A stretch of 64,000 bases of DNA. Source: Zhengitettix transpicula (lineage: Eukaryota; Arthropoda; Insecta; Orthoptera; Tetrigidae). The stretch is taken from the NCBI GenBank assembly GCA_037074705.1, contig CM073591.1, positions 9,212,587 to 9,276,586 on the forward strand. Reading direction: 5' to 3'. The first letter of the stretch is position 1. Every line of letters begins with the position of its first letter. Below the pieces are notes generated by a model. The model searched no databases. It saw only the letters and a list, made by a program, of their open reading frames with translations, and had not been told where the DNA came from. The translations under genes and the position numbers were made by a program. Positions 33,540-64,000 of the stretch are shown piece after piece.

Positions 33540-36500
33540 TCAACTATTTCCATTCACAAATGTTTGGTGCTGGATGAGTTTTCTGAAAACCCCATTCTCC
33601 AACAACAGAAGTTCGTCATACGTCCCTTTCTCTCTGACCTGACCACCGTCCAAAACAACAATTTGATCTGCAAGAAAAGGCATTAATCATCCATCACAAG
33701 AATGACAAAATGATTCTGTACATGTATATATATATATATTGTAGTGAATAACAACCTTAAGTGGCCGCCCTTGTGTCTGCGGGCCTGAAGTAGGAATACA
33801 TTAAACGCACACGTGTGCCTGCCCGACAGGCCAAAAGAAACCGCAGGTACACGTCCCTTTTTTTGCATTATTTGGGGAGGCGGAGTACGAATATATGCTC
33901 CGAACCCGGGTGAAGGTGGACAAACGCAGGCAGGCAGACAGAGAGAGGACTGAAAGTGGAGTGAGAGAGGCGAGAGGGTGGAAAATTTGAGGAGCAGGAA
34001 GCAACAAAGGTTTTGGAGAGACGTCCATCGTGGGGAGGCCGAAGAAGATGGGCTGCTTACTACAATACCAGTGACCCACTGCAAGTCGGCTGACGCCACA
34101 AGTAAAGTAAGCATGACAATTTCTGTAAAGTGCCTTCAAACGTAGAAATTTTTACACGGTGCAGAAATAGGCTCTGTACTTGAATAGCTACTGAGCCGCC
34201 GACATTATCCTGTTGAGAAGGAGGATTTTATAACCAAGCCAGAGCTAATGTTAATTTTTTTTTGCAGACCAATGTATATCTTCTGGCGCCCAATAATATT
34301 TTTTTAATGTATTTTTGTATTACATATATATTGGTCTGAAAGACTGCCTAATGAAGGCACAGAATCTGGAAGAAATATTCCCATCGAGTGAAAAAAGAGT
34401 ACAATTTATCTTTTGAATGAATAGGATAGATAACACCTTGAAATTCTGTACAGTAGAGTTGAACTTTCACAGCTTGGCGTTCACTTGATTTGATGTGAGT
34501 TCTAGATACTAAAATTTTTATATTAAAATATATTTGCTTTCTTCCAAAGCAATTTGTCAAAATAAATACTACAAATTAGTAAATTTGTGCTCACTTGCCC
34601 ATTACTAAAAAAAAAATACAAATTCACTGACTAGACAATTTTAAGATCATATTGAGAGAAGTAATCATATACATGCCTGCATTTTTAATGGTTGATAACC
34701 TGTGTGCTATAACGAGCACCGTACGGCCTTTCATAACTTTCTCCATGGCTTCCTGAACCAAGTGTTCGCTTTCAGCATCCAGAGCACTGCAAAATTATAA
34801 ACGTCAACCACACTTTTTTTTTTGCGTATTTCTTACACATATTGTTGCTTTCTCACCTTGTGGCTTCATCCAGAACAAGAATGCGAGGATCCTGCAATAA
34901 CATATTCCATCAGTAATGAAGGTAATGGTAATCTTAACATAAATGGCAATATTAAATTATTCAGTTGAACAATATATTAGTAATTTTGCCTTGATAAGAG
35001 CTCTTGCGATCGCAACTCTCTGTTTTTGTCCGCCAGAAAGCATCACACCCCGTTCCCCGACGAGAGTTTCAAAGCCTTGAGGTAGCTGGCGTTGAATAAA
35101 ATCTAAAGCATTCGCTTCATGAGCCGCAGATTGTACTTCATTATTTGTCACAAGGGAAGAGACGTTAGCACCATAGAGTATGTTATCTTTTATGCTGCAG
35201 GAAAAGAGCACAGGTTCCTGTAAATTAAATTGATGTAAAATTAAAAAATTTACAGATAATATTAAAAAAAGAATTATTTTGCAAATATCACAGGTTTACT
35301 ATATTTAGTGTTTTGTTCTCAATTGAAGTCTCTTTCAGGATTGTTTCAATCCCACCACAAACAATACAGATAAAACAACCCTCAGAATTGAGGCAAATGA
35401 TTAATTAAGGGAATTATTATTACAAAGTGCTAAGGCATATAAATATGCCACATTAATTATGTAATAGCCTTATTGTGCACACTTTTTGTATCAAGCAATA
35501 CAACATATGAAATATTAGTTACACAATTATTATCAAATGTTAATATTAAAATGAAAAAACTGAACCTATTATTCTAGTAGTTTCATAAGAAATTCTGAGG
35601 TTCCTCCTACCACTAAAACTATATGCTTAGAAACTAACAATTAGGAAATATACAATTTCCACACACCTGGCTCACAGTTCCCACAAGCGAGCGCAGCCAA
35701 TGTGGATCCAAAATTTTTACATCTTCACCGTCAAGTGTGATTCTTCCCTTATTAGGGTCATAAAGCCTCAGAAGAAGTGATACTATTGTGCTTTTGCCAG
35801 ATCCACTCGCTCCTACAATTGCAGTTACTTTGCCAGGAGACAACTCAAGATTCAAACCATTCAGGATCGGAGGGTTGTCGATGCGTGTCGGGTATGAGAA
35901 ATGAACGTCTTCGAAGCGAATTATACCGGTGGGTACTTCGTTAAGTGTTAGGCCTCCTGGAAGAACATATTTTAAAGTAAAGTAACTGACAGACACTTGA
36001 AATCAAGACAAATCTTACATATACTGAACTGAGATAACATATTCCACATCATATCTGTGTTGTCTCACTATCTTATTTTGTGTTTCTCCCAATCGTGTTT
36101 ATTCATTTTGCATCCAGCTCATTATATAAAGGAAATTTTTTAATACTTGACAAACCCTATTGCAAAATTAATTCCATATAAAAAAGTTGAAAATGCTTTA
36201 ATAATTTTGCATTAAATATTACTTATATTTTGGAGAAACTAATTAAATCTTATACCATTTATTTTTTAGGAGTTTATTTCTTAAAATGACCCATAATCAA
36301 AAACTTAAACTAGTAAAAATAAATAGTTATTAAAAAATACACATAATCACAATTAAAAGCTTCTTTAAAATAAAATCTGAGGGCATGACATTAATTTGCT
36401 TATGATTCACAGAAGTATAGACTTCCAATCCATAGAAAGTCAACAAAAAAATTGATCAGAGTCAACAGGTTTTTTTTGCATTTTTAAACAAACAAACAAT

Positions 36501-39500
36501 CAAGACAAAATTAACAAAAATTGGTAATCAAGTGACTGAGACAAATTGACCAGAAAATTTTTTTACCCCATTTTAAGTAAAAAATAGGGTACTATTACCT
36601 ACACAACTTACCACTAACTGGAATGACAGGTTTTCTATCAATTAGTTCCCACAGCCTTGTGCTAGCGCCCAGGCCTTTGCTCAATTCTGAATAGAAACTA
36701 CTTAATCCTCCAAGAGATATGCCTGTGTATGCAGCATAGAGGAGAAATGCAGAGAGCTGTCCAACTGATAACGTTTCCTGTCCAACCATAATTCCACCAT
36801 AATACAGCACAGACAGAATTATAGCATTCCCACTAAGACCAGTCTGGAAACACAGAATTTTTATTTAAAAAAAAAAGAGAGACTAGATTCAATCTTCCCT
36901 TTCTATTATCCGCTAAGATAAATTATAAATATGAATAACTTTTTACGGACACAGTTTGAGCACAAGTCCATACCGTACATGATGATAAAAAATATATTTA
37001 CACCTGAAACATACCATCCCAAAAAATATTCCTTTCGCAAGGGATTCCTTATACGCCAATTCGAGAACCTTCTTCAACTTTTCGTTATAGTTTTCACATT
37101 CGAGAATCTCTCTGCTAAATGATTTCACAGTCCGAATATTTCCGATTCTCTCTTCAGCAACCTGTGTCGCGGAAGCTAAAGAGTCCTATTAAACACAAAA
37201 CATTACTTGCCATTAATTAATAAATAAAATAGTCTAAGAAATTTAAGTACATTTTTTAAAAATAAAATATTTTGCTCATATACATTATGTTTTGGTGATG
37301 GCGACTGTCCTCATATTTTAGCAATATTTCATGTGATCTTACCTGGTCGTCAAGCCTTGGTCAGACCTTCAACCAATTTGAATGGACAAGATATTTTCAC
37401 AGCTAACTCAGCCAAAAATACGTTGTCGAATATAAAATATTATGTTGATTATGCTCAAGATAAAATAAGGACCTTTTTAAAAATTCAGTGCACATGCTCT
37501 TTATAATTCTAATAACATAATAAAATTACCTGAACAGATTTTGAAATTTTACGAACGAATTTCCCGTAAATTATTGCAAGTCCTGCAACAGGCGGCACCA
37601 CCGCCAGACCGACAAAGGCCAACTGTGGTGACATGTAAAACTGTGAACAAATAAATTGCAACTAAATTGTCACTGCTTAATTCTATATAGCTCTGATCCA
37701 AATTTACTTCTAATTAAAAGATCCAGTGTATACCATATATCAGTCAAGTAGAACAGATTCAATTTCATAACAAGATCATTTGATGAGCGTCTCTAGTGAG
37801 GTCAAGATATTTTTAATATTTTTTTTTAAGTGTAGACAGGCTATGTATAGGGTAATCCGCGTTGTGGCAACTCCCCTCTTATAGCATAGGAAAGGGATTT
37901 GAAAGGGGGGATACGGAAGGGTAGAGGAAGGTAGCCAAGGGTTAACTACAGCCCCCGGGCTATGGTTTAAGGATCCTACCCGGCAATTCGCCTAAAAGTG
38001 ATGCAGGGAAAACCCTATAAAAAACCTGCGTCGGGTAGGTCGGGCATTTGGTACTAGTCCCACGCCCTTCCGATGACGGGAGAGTAGTTAGCTGTGGGGT
38101 CGCAGCTTTCCCCTCGCCATGCCTTGATCAATTTAGGAGGCAGTGGACAACTCTTACTGTATGCCCAAAATCTGCGACCCCGGAACATACACCTCTCAAA
38201 ACAGGCCGAGGTGCCTTGGCATTTATATAAAAAAAAAATTTATGAGGGTAATCCACGTTGGGCAACTCCCCTTTAATAGCATAGGAAGGAATTTGAAAGG
38301 GGGGATGCGGAAGGGTAGAGGATGGTAGCCAAGGGTTAACTACACCCCCCGGGCTATATTTTAAGGATCCTACCTGGCATTCGCCTAAAGAAATGGAGGG
38401 AAAACCCTAGAAAAACCTGCATCAGTAAAGTCGGGCATTGGGTACTTGTCCCACACCCTTCTGATAGCGGTAGAGGAGTTTGTTGTGGGGACGCAGCATT
38501 CCCTTCTCTGTGCCTCGACTAGTTTAGAAGGCAGCTGGACGACTATTCCAATGTATAATTATGTTTTAAAACTGTTACATTTTTAAAAATGCCTGGATGA
38601 GATTTGTGCTTTGGATGATTATGACTTTCAGAAATGAAAGCTACAACAATAGACAAATGTATTGATACTGCAGCAGTTTTCTTAATTATTGAAAGAAACT
38701 TAACAAAAATTATTTACTCAGGGACTTGCATTTTGGATTTAGAAAAGTAATTTGAACTGAGAAAGCAATCGATACTCGTGTAGACAGACTCTTAGCATAA
38801 TATAAAACAAACACTAAACACTTGGTTTTTGAGTACGGTCTTGTATTTGATTGTGTAGATCATAACGTTGTGTTGTACAATATCAAATATTATGGAATTA
38901 CTGGAACCACCTTTTCTGGGTTTCAATCATACCCACAAAACTGATTGCAGAGTGTGGTGTTAAAGAATTTTCTGAACTGTGAATACACTGGACTAAAACC
39001 ATTTAGGATAAGCACATGAGAAATGCAGCAAGTGATGTATAATAGAAGACCATAATTTAAAATACCTGCTCTTAAAAATCTTCCAGACACTTTAAATAGA
39101 TGTAACATGCAAAAGAAAAATTCAATGACTAGTTCCTTACCATCATAGACACTCCGGCTGCAGCCATCACAGTAGATCGAAGGCCATCAGAGATGTTCAT
39201 GGTTACGGACTGACTTACAAGAGATGTATCGGCCGACAACCGATTAACAAGTTCTCCAGTTTTGTTTTTATCAAAAAATGCAACATCCTGGGACACAATA
39301 GACTTGAAAACTTTCTGTCTTAATCTCTGAGTAATTCTGTGACCTGTGAATGAGAGTAGACTTTTAGTTGTAATAATAATTGCATAGTACTTATTGCATT
39401 TGTATGCCAGATATATTTGCACACAGATGTTTCCTAACCTGCAATTGTCATTAAATAAACACGTCCAAAGTTACACACACTTCCCACTAAGAAGACACCA

Positions 39501-40169
39501 ACAAGAAGCAGCGATATCCTGTTGAGATTATCTCTACTTTGGGTTTTGTCTGTTGTATAAATTATATCAATTACTCTACCCAAACAAAATGGGACAGCCA
39601 TGGTGACGGTGCTCGATATAAGCAAGAGACAAATTGCTCCTGAAATGGATAACAGAACTTTATATTTAAATTTAAATACAGCTAATAAAATTATTACATT
39701 TGGTCTATAATTACAGATATCATTCTTATGTAAAACAGTACAATTTCTCTGAAGCAATAGGCAGAATGACATAAAGTATTACAAATAAAGCAATAGAAAA
39801 TTTATGTTCACCTGTCAGTGTCCATTTCTCAGGATGTGCTAAACGTAAAAGTCTTCTCAACTCCGATGTTTTAGGTGTGGGTGCTAAATTCCGATGTAGG
39901 GCATTTTTATAACCCAAATTGGTTTTCGGTGAGAGCGTCGAGTTGTACTTAAAAACGGTAAAAATATTTGATCCATTTATCTTCGGGTTTTTGGGAACTA
40001 ACCTAAATGACCTACTTTGAATGTAACTACAATTTTTCTGTTCACAACAGTTTAATAATTTAGAACGGTACGCGAAATTCCTCAACTCGCGAGCGTTTGG
40101 ATGGCAATAGTTGCCAAATATCGGCTGGTGTACTACGAATGAAGTTACCAAACGTTTATAAAAATACAT
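33540..40169 (-). CDS. ABCB10: ABCB10-like mitochondrial ABC half-transporter
   Basis: Eleven exons, transcribed leftward: 39812-40169, 39439-39639, 39141-39343, 37530-37640, 37015-37185, 36612-36843, 35667-35956, 34990-35217, 34857-34891, 34677-34786, 33540-33667. All phases close; 688 residues from the Met at 40169. A Met at 40289 in the same frame would add 40 residues, but [13 protein letters not shown] with following basic residues looks like a mitochondrial presequence, so I prefer 40169. One transmembrane domain (roughly 120-400) precedes a nucleotide-binding domain with Walker [10 protein letters not shown] (474-482), signature LSGGQ (582-586), Walker B ILVLDE (602-607) and H-loop His 639. 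The [18 protein letters not shown] and [16 protein letters not shown] segments match ABCB10, an inner-membrane exporter linked to heme synthesis and oxidative-stress protection. Two introns use GC donors (at 34676 and 34989). Repeats fill the 1.5-kb third intron. Confidence 0.93.
33740..34324. mobile_element. Candidate solo LTR in the last ABCB10 intron
   Basis: About 585 bases, from TGTAGTGAATAACAACC to GTATTACA, so it starts TG and ends CA with partly inverted ends, flanked by TATA-type sequence that is too simple to prove a target duplication. GC content is higher than in the intron around it. TGGCGCCCAATAATA near 34284 resembles a tRNA-Lys primer-binding site, which would instead put the LTR end before it. 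No coding part. It could also be an unrelated repeat. Confidence 0.35.
37828..38222 (-). mobile_element. Retroposon family B copy in ABCB10 intron 3
   Basis: From AAGTGTAGACAGGCTATGTA through TTTAAGGATCCTACCCGGC to AGGTGCCTTGGCATTTATAT. Same orientation as, and next to, another copy at 38240-38553. Contains a small deletion around the TTAGGAGGCAG segment. Confidence 0.8.
38240..38553 (-). mobile_element. Retroposon family B copy, 3' part only
   Basis: From ATGAGGGTAATCCACGTTGG to ACTATTCCAATG; the rest of the element is missing. Adjacent to the preceding copy in the same orientation, perhaps one insertion into the tail of the other. Confidence 0.78.
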
Positions 40170-40696
40170 TGTTACAATCACAACGACGTTCAGATATAGA
40201 ATATATACATTTTCACATTTTCTTTCGCGCCAGGATTTAAAGTACGGTACTGCATTGTCATTCGCATGACAAAGCAAATGTATTTGCATGCATTGTTAGT
40301 TGAGGTTAGGACATTGCTTCTGCTTTCATAACTGGTCTTGGTGAGTAGGTTGGTAGTCCTGAGATTTGGTATCTTCATATTGGCCGGCCTGCGTCACGGG
40401 TTTCGGTCCCTCGTGCGAATACGCGCGCGCGTTTCAAAATTCCTCGACGATTGACGCGGAAAATCCTACCGTAGTGTTTGGCCTACACCTGCGTAACTCC
40501 TAAAACATGATTATGATTGGAAAAATGTTAAAATCTTGGCCGAGGAAAATAATTTTTCCGCAAGACTGTGGAGTGAAATCCTGAGGTACGTTACTATCGC
40601 TCTACTCCTGCTGCATTAAATGTTGAAAATGATACTAAATTTAATTTAAACAAAATTTACAATAAATACAGACAAAAGAAGTGATAATATAAATAC

Positions 40697-41199
40697 CACA
40701 CAACGCTTCTGGAAACCTTGTTCCTTTCTTCAGGTGCAGAAAATACACAAGAGCCTTGAGCGACACACCTGCACTCGTCAGTTGACAAAACTCAAAATAT
40801 CAGAAAAATCAAATATCGCAGCAATTGATGTACAAATGGACACCGACACTTAACAATTGCTATGAGCCTATTTTTGTTATGCTAAACCTTATTCTTTCGC
40901 ATTGTCGTTGACAGTTGACAAAACTAAAAAGCCAAGAAAACGCAATGACAATGGGAAAGCAGAATGGTTAGGTAACAATAAGGGTGCAACCACAATGCGA
41001 AAGAATAAGGTTTAGCATAACAATATGGGCTCATAGCAATTGTTAAGTGTCCGTGTCCGTTTGTACAACAATTGCTGTGATATTTGATATTTCTGCCTTT
41101 GAGTTTTGCCAACTGACTAATGCAATTGTGTCACTCTGGGCTCTTGTGTATTTTCTGCACCTGAAGAAAGGAACAAGGTTTCCAGAAGCATTGTGTATT
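40697..41199. mobile_element. 500-bp foldback element with outward hammerhead-like cores
   Basis: The left arm (about 40697-40915) is inverted in the right arm (about 40993-41199): CTTCTGGAAACCTTGTTCCT / AGGAACAAGGTTTCCAGAAG, GCTAAACCTTATTCTTTCGC / GCGAAAGAATAAGGTTTAGC, AACAATTGCTATGAGCC / GGCTCATAGCAATTGTT. It lies between the ABCB10 5' end and the next gene's 3' end. Hammerhead-like cores sit at the outer edges, one on each strand. Confidence 0.85.
41161..41188 (+). ncRNA. hammerhead-ribozyme-like core (GGAA/TTCC stem II)
   Basis: CTGAAGA at 41161-41167, AA, hairpin GGAA - CAAGGT - TTCC, A, then GAAGC in place of GAAAC. The last change should abolish cutting. The changed stem bases relative to the cores at 5112 and 49930 keep the pairing intact. 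Confidence 0.45.
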
Positions 41200-41389
41200 A
41201 ATTTTCAATCAGACATAAATTTTTCATTTTTTAATTTACATTATAATGTATTACAATTGAATGCATTTATATGTATCGTATCATTAATTATTTAAATTAG
41301 TCCCATAAATTCACATTTATAAGTCTTCAATAAGTTATAACCATCACTGGATACAGAAGATGACTAAATCCATATTTGATCCTCTTTTT

Positions 41390-41925
41390 TGGGGGGGGGG
41401 GGGGGTGTAGACAGGCTACATGAGGGTAATCCACGTAGTGGCAACTCCCCTCTTATAGCATAGGAAAGGGACTTGAAACGGGGGATGCGGAAGGGTAGAG
41501 GAAGGTAGCCAAGGGTTAACTAGGGCCCCCAGACTATAGTTTAAGGATCCTACCCGGAATTTACCCAAAAATGATGCAGGGAAAACCCTAGAAGAACCTG
41601 CATTAGGTAGGTCGGGCATGTGGTACTTGTCCCACGCCCTTCCAATGGCAGAAGAGGAGTTTGCTGTGGGGTCGCAGCTTACCCCTCGCCATGCCTTGGC
41701 CAGGTTTAGGAGGCAGCTGGCCGACTATTCCAATAGAAATAGCGAACAACTCTTACCGTATGCCCAAGGTCTGCAACCCCGGAACATACACCTCTCAAAA
41801 CAGGCCTCGGCTTGTGGGAACCTTAGTTCAAAAAACCAGAGAGATGTGAAGGCATCCCCAAAGGTAGCTTCCGCCACAGCTCTCTGGGAAGGTTCACCTG
41901 TGAGAGAATTCTTCAGCATCCTTCC
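41390..41925 (-). mobile_element. Retroposon family B copy between the ABCB10 and DHX57 genes
   Basis: Minus sense, with a long G run then TGTAGACAGGCTACATGAGG at its 3' end and GGTTCACCTGTGAGAGAATT near its 5' end. Carries all internal landmarks. Confidence 0.82.
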
Positions 41926-42354
41926 ATATTTGAACCTCTAATTTTAAGATGATATATATTTGGATCCACACATTCTAACTGTAAGTTTGTACAATTTATA
42001 TTTTAACAAAATTTTCATTCTAATTTATCCAATCAAAAGTTCATATAGAGACCGTTAAATAGGACTCAAATATGTGACTGGTTTTAATTGTGATTCTAAT
42101 TTATTGTATACCTTTTGTTTATAGTTAACATCATGAAGACATCTATTTACGTCTCTTTACTCACGTTTATCACTTGATAAAATATCCAAAAATAGTGGAT
42201 TGAACATCATGAATTCTTTTACTGTTGAATATCATAGCATTTTGTGACAAATTGGCCATTTTGCAGTTTATTTATTGAATTATAAATGTCAGAAGAACTT
42301 AAATACTCATTTATTTTCTGAGTTGGCGCTGATTGTCATTGTTACAGCTCTAAT

Positions 42355-42420
42355 TTTTTTCTTCAACTGACGAAAGCAACAAGGATTGCAATGTTGACCG
42401 GTATTTAATTTGTTGCTATA
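42355..42420 (+). repeat. Partial hammerhead-type repeat
   Basis: AACTGACGAAAGCAACAAGG then ATTGCAATGTTGACCGGTAT: the GCAA/TTGC subfamily core with GAAAC lost. Confidence 0.5.
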
Positions 42421-42504
42421 TTACATCTGTTTGATTGGCTACTTCACTGCGTTTCTGGTAATTTGTTTTCATAGAATCATTGCTCCTTTCCTTTAAATAT
42501 ATTA

Positions 42505-42858
42505 ATCTGTCTTTAAAGACAGTATAGGACTTCGTACTCCTGGGGTCTTCAGCATTCCGTGCGAATGCGGCAAGAAGTACATCGGCCAAACTATTCGCAC
42601 GGTAATGGACAGATGCACAGAACATCAAAGACATCTCAAACTCAAACAGCCAAAAAGTCAGCGGTGGCAGAACATGCCATAGAATCCAACCATGACATAA
42701 AGTTTAATGAATCCAAAATCTTGGATCGTGTCAATGGTTTCTGGAGCAGCATCATCAAAGAGGCCATACATATTAAGACACAAGACAACCTGCTAAACCG
42801 GGACACCAGGTTTCAATTGAGCAAGAGTTGGGACCCAGCTATAACACTGATAAGATGA
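42505..42858 (+). pseudogene. Penelope-like element, GIY-YIG endonuclease fragment, frameshifted
   Basis: Before the frameshift the reading is TPGVFSIPCECGKKYIGQT, the start of the GIY-YIG nuclease domain that follows the reverse transcriptase in Penelope-like elements (GVYSI.C.CG..YIGQT), then R and EHQRH. After a one-base shift in an A run near 42650 it continues KKSAVAEHAIESNHDIKF and ends ...LSKSWDPAITLI near 42855, again as in this family. The reverse transcriptase and everything upstream are missing. The element is dead; other copies would have to supply its protein. Confidence 0.88.
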
Positions 42859-43550
42859 GGGGTCCGGAGCTCTATTGTGGGCGGGGCTGCTGAGGGTAAT
42901 GTACCTCGGCGAGTGGCCAGCCTTTTGACATGGCTGAGGCGGACTGTTGACTGAGCGCTGATTGGCTCTCACAGCGTGATGATGCAGTGGAGGATATATA
43001 TAACATGAAATGGAATGGTTCCGGCAATACAAGTAAGCCTGCGAGAGGATTTCTCGCAGGTGAATCTTCCCACCCAGAGAGCTCTCACATCTCTCTGGTT
43101 TTGTTGAACTAAGGTTCCCACATGCCGAGGCACCTCGGTCTGTTTTGAGAGGTGTATGTTCCGGGGTCGCAGACCTTGGGCATACGGCAAGAGTTGTCTG
43201 CTATTCCTATTGGAATAGTCGGGGAAAAAAAAAATGGTTCCGGCACTTCGTCTAGAAGATGACGACAGAGCTTTTAGTCGTCGAAACGTTGGGTTCTAAT
43301 ATAATTATGCAAAACCCGGTTGAACTCTGAGAACAATATACTGAATTATTGTGTACAGCAAATTTTCAAACCATCTGCACTTCAGCTCTCTGATTGGATG
43401 CCACAATGTGCTATAAATAGAGTGGGAATGTTTCAGAACACTAGTCTACCTGACAACGGTGCTGATGATCATCGCAGAAACATTATTTTGATCAAAGTCG
43501 GACTCGGTTGATGAACCGAGTATCGTTTATTAAATATACTATATCTATAT
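42859..43550 (+). mobile_element. Penelope-like element 3' region with hammerhead-like core, split by an insertion
   Basis: After the nuclease stop, sequence runs to 43026, is interrupted by a family B retroposon, and resumes at 43246 with CTTCGTCTAGAAGATGACGA, CAGAGCTTTTAGTCGTCGAA and ACGTTGGGTTC. The paired GACGAC/GTCGTC hairpin followed by GAAACGTTG is the hammerhead-like core, and it links the dispersed inverted repeats to a Penelope-like element. The tail up to about 43550 resembles those repeats (GCAAAACCCGGTTGAA). Confidence 0.7.
43027..43232 (+). mobile_element. Retroposon family B insertion with 13-bp target duplication
   Basis: AATGGTTCCGGCA at 43014-43026 is repeated exactly at 43233-43245. 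The insert starts near AAGCCTGCGAGAGGATTTCT and ends TAGTCGGGG followed by an A run, well before the usual 3' end, so it came from a shortened, A-tailed template. It dates the retroposon as younger than the Penelope remnant. Confidence 0.88.
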
Positions 43551-43932
43551 AATTTTCTAACCAGAGTTTTTAGTGGTTCTTTAGTGAGAAACGAGACATT
43601 AAATTCCAAAATAGAAAATATTTAATGAAATTAACAAGTTTTATATGAGGTAAATTAAACAACCAGTGTTTATAAAAACAGTTAAGTCAAACATTAGTTT
43701 TCCACATCATTCAGATATTAAAATATTATCACAATTTCATTTTAAATATTAATCACTTCATTAGCAAAACTGAACGCTTTCTTCTATAAAATAATCATTG
43801 GCATAGTAAATAAATATATATATATATATTTCAATAATTTACATACAGTACAAAGTTTTTACGGATATATTCATATGTACACACGCCCTCATATGTACAT
43901 ATCTTATGCATACACATTGCAAAAATATAGCA

Positions 43933-63841
<19,909 letters not shown>

Positions 63842-64000
63842 CTGAAACATAACAATATTAAAAATAATTTTTATATTAGTGGTGCATCCTTGAAATATAT
63901 TATATATCATGAATTTGGTTCTAGTACATTGCAGAAAAATGGAGAAATTTGATTAAAAAAATATCATAAGACAGAATTACTGAGCAATTATAGGAAAATA

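Overview
This window is from an intron-rich, AT-rich animal genome, most likely an arthropod and probably an insect. The evidence is spliced genes with GT-AG introns, mariner and Jockey-type elements, Penelope-like retroelement remnants, tRNA-derived SINEs and many microsatellites. I cannot name the species. Four protein-coding genes are well supported by splice phases that close in frame at every junction, and one unrecognised gene is reasonably supported.

Layout. 1-1.6 kb (+): the last two exons of an NPC2-like sterol-binding protein. 1.9-22.8 kb: about 21 kb with no recognisable host gene, made of LINE remnants, a mariner element, foldback elements, copies of an unnamed retroposon, tandem arrays and a GC-rich patch. 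22.9-32.6 kb (+): an eight-exon acyl-CoA synthetase of the 4-coumarate-CoA ligase/luciferase-like group, with an unrecognised two-exon gene nested antisense in its first intron (23.6-25.1 kb). 33.5-40.2 kb (-): an eleven-exon ABCB10-like half ABC transporter, convergent with the synthetase and about 0.9 kb from it. 43.9-63.8 kb (-): the last twenty exons seen of a DHX57-like DEAH-box RNA helicase, whose N-terminus lies beyond the right edge.

The most interesting structure is in the repeats. Many dispersed inverted repeats share a hammerhead-ribozyme-like core: CTGANGA, a small hairpin, GAAAC, then a three-base-pair stem with a three-base loop. Three copies show compensatory changes in the stem II hairpin. 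They lie alongside a broken Penelope-like GIY-YIG endonuclease fragment at 42.5 kb whose 3' region carries the same kind of core, so I read them as Penelope-derived terminal repeats, mostly arranged as inverted pairs with the cores pointing outward on both strands. A second repeat, about 0.6-0.7 kb long with a Tgcgagaga-type 5' hairpin and an A-rich tail, occurs about ten times. Two copies have 13-bp target-site duplications, one of them inserted inside the Penelope remnant.

The host genes have unrelated housekeeping roles (sterol transfer, fatty/aryl acid activation, mitochondrial transport, RNA remodelling) and show no sign of working as one pathway.
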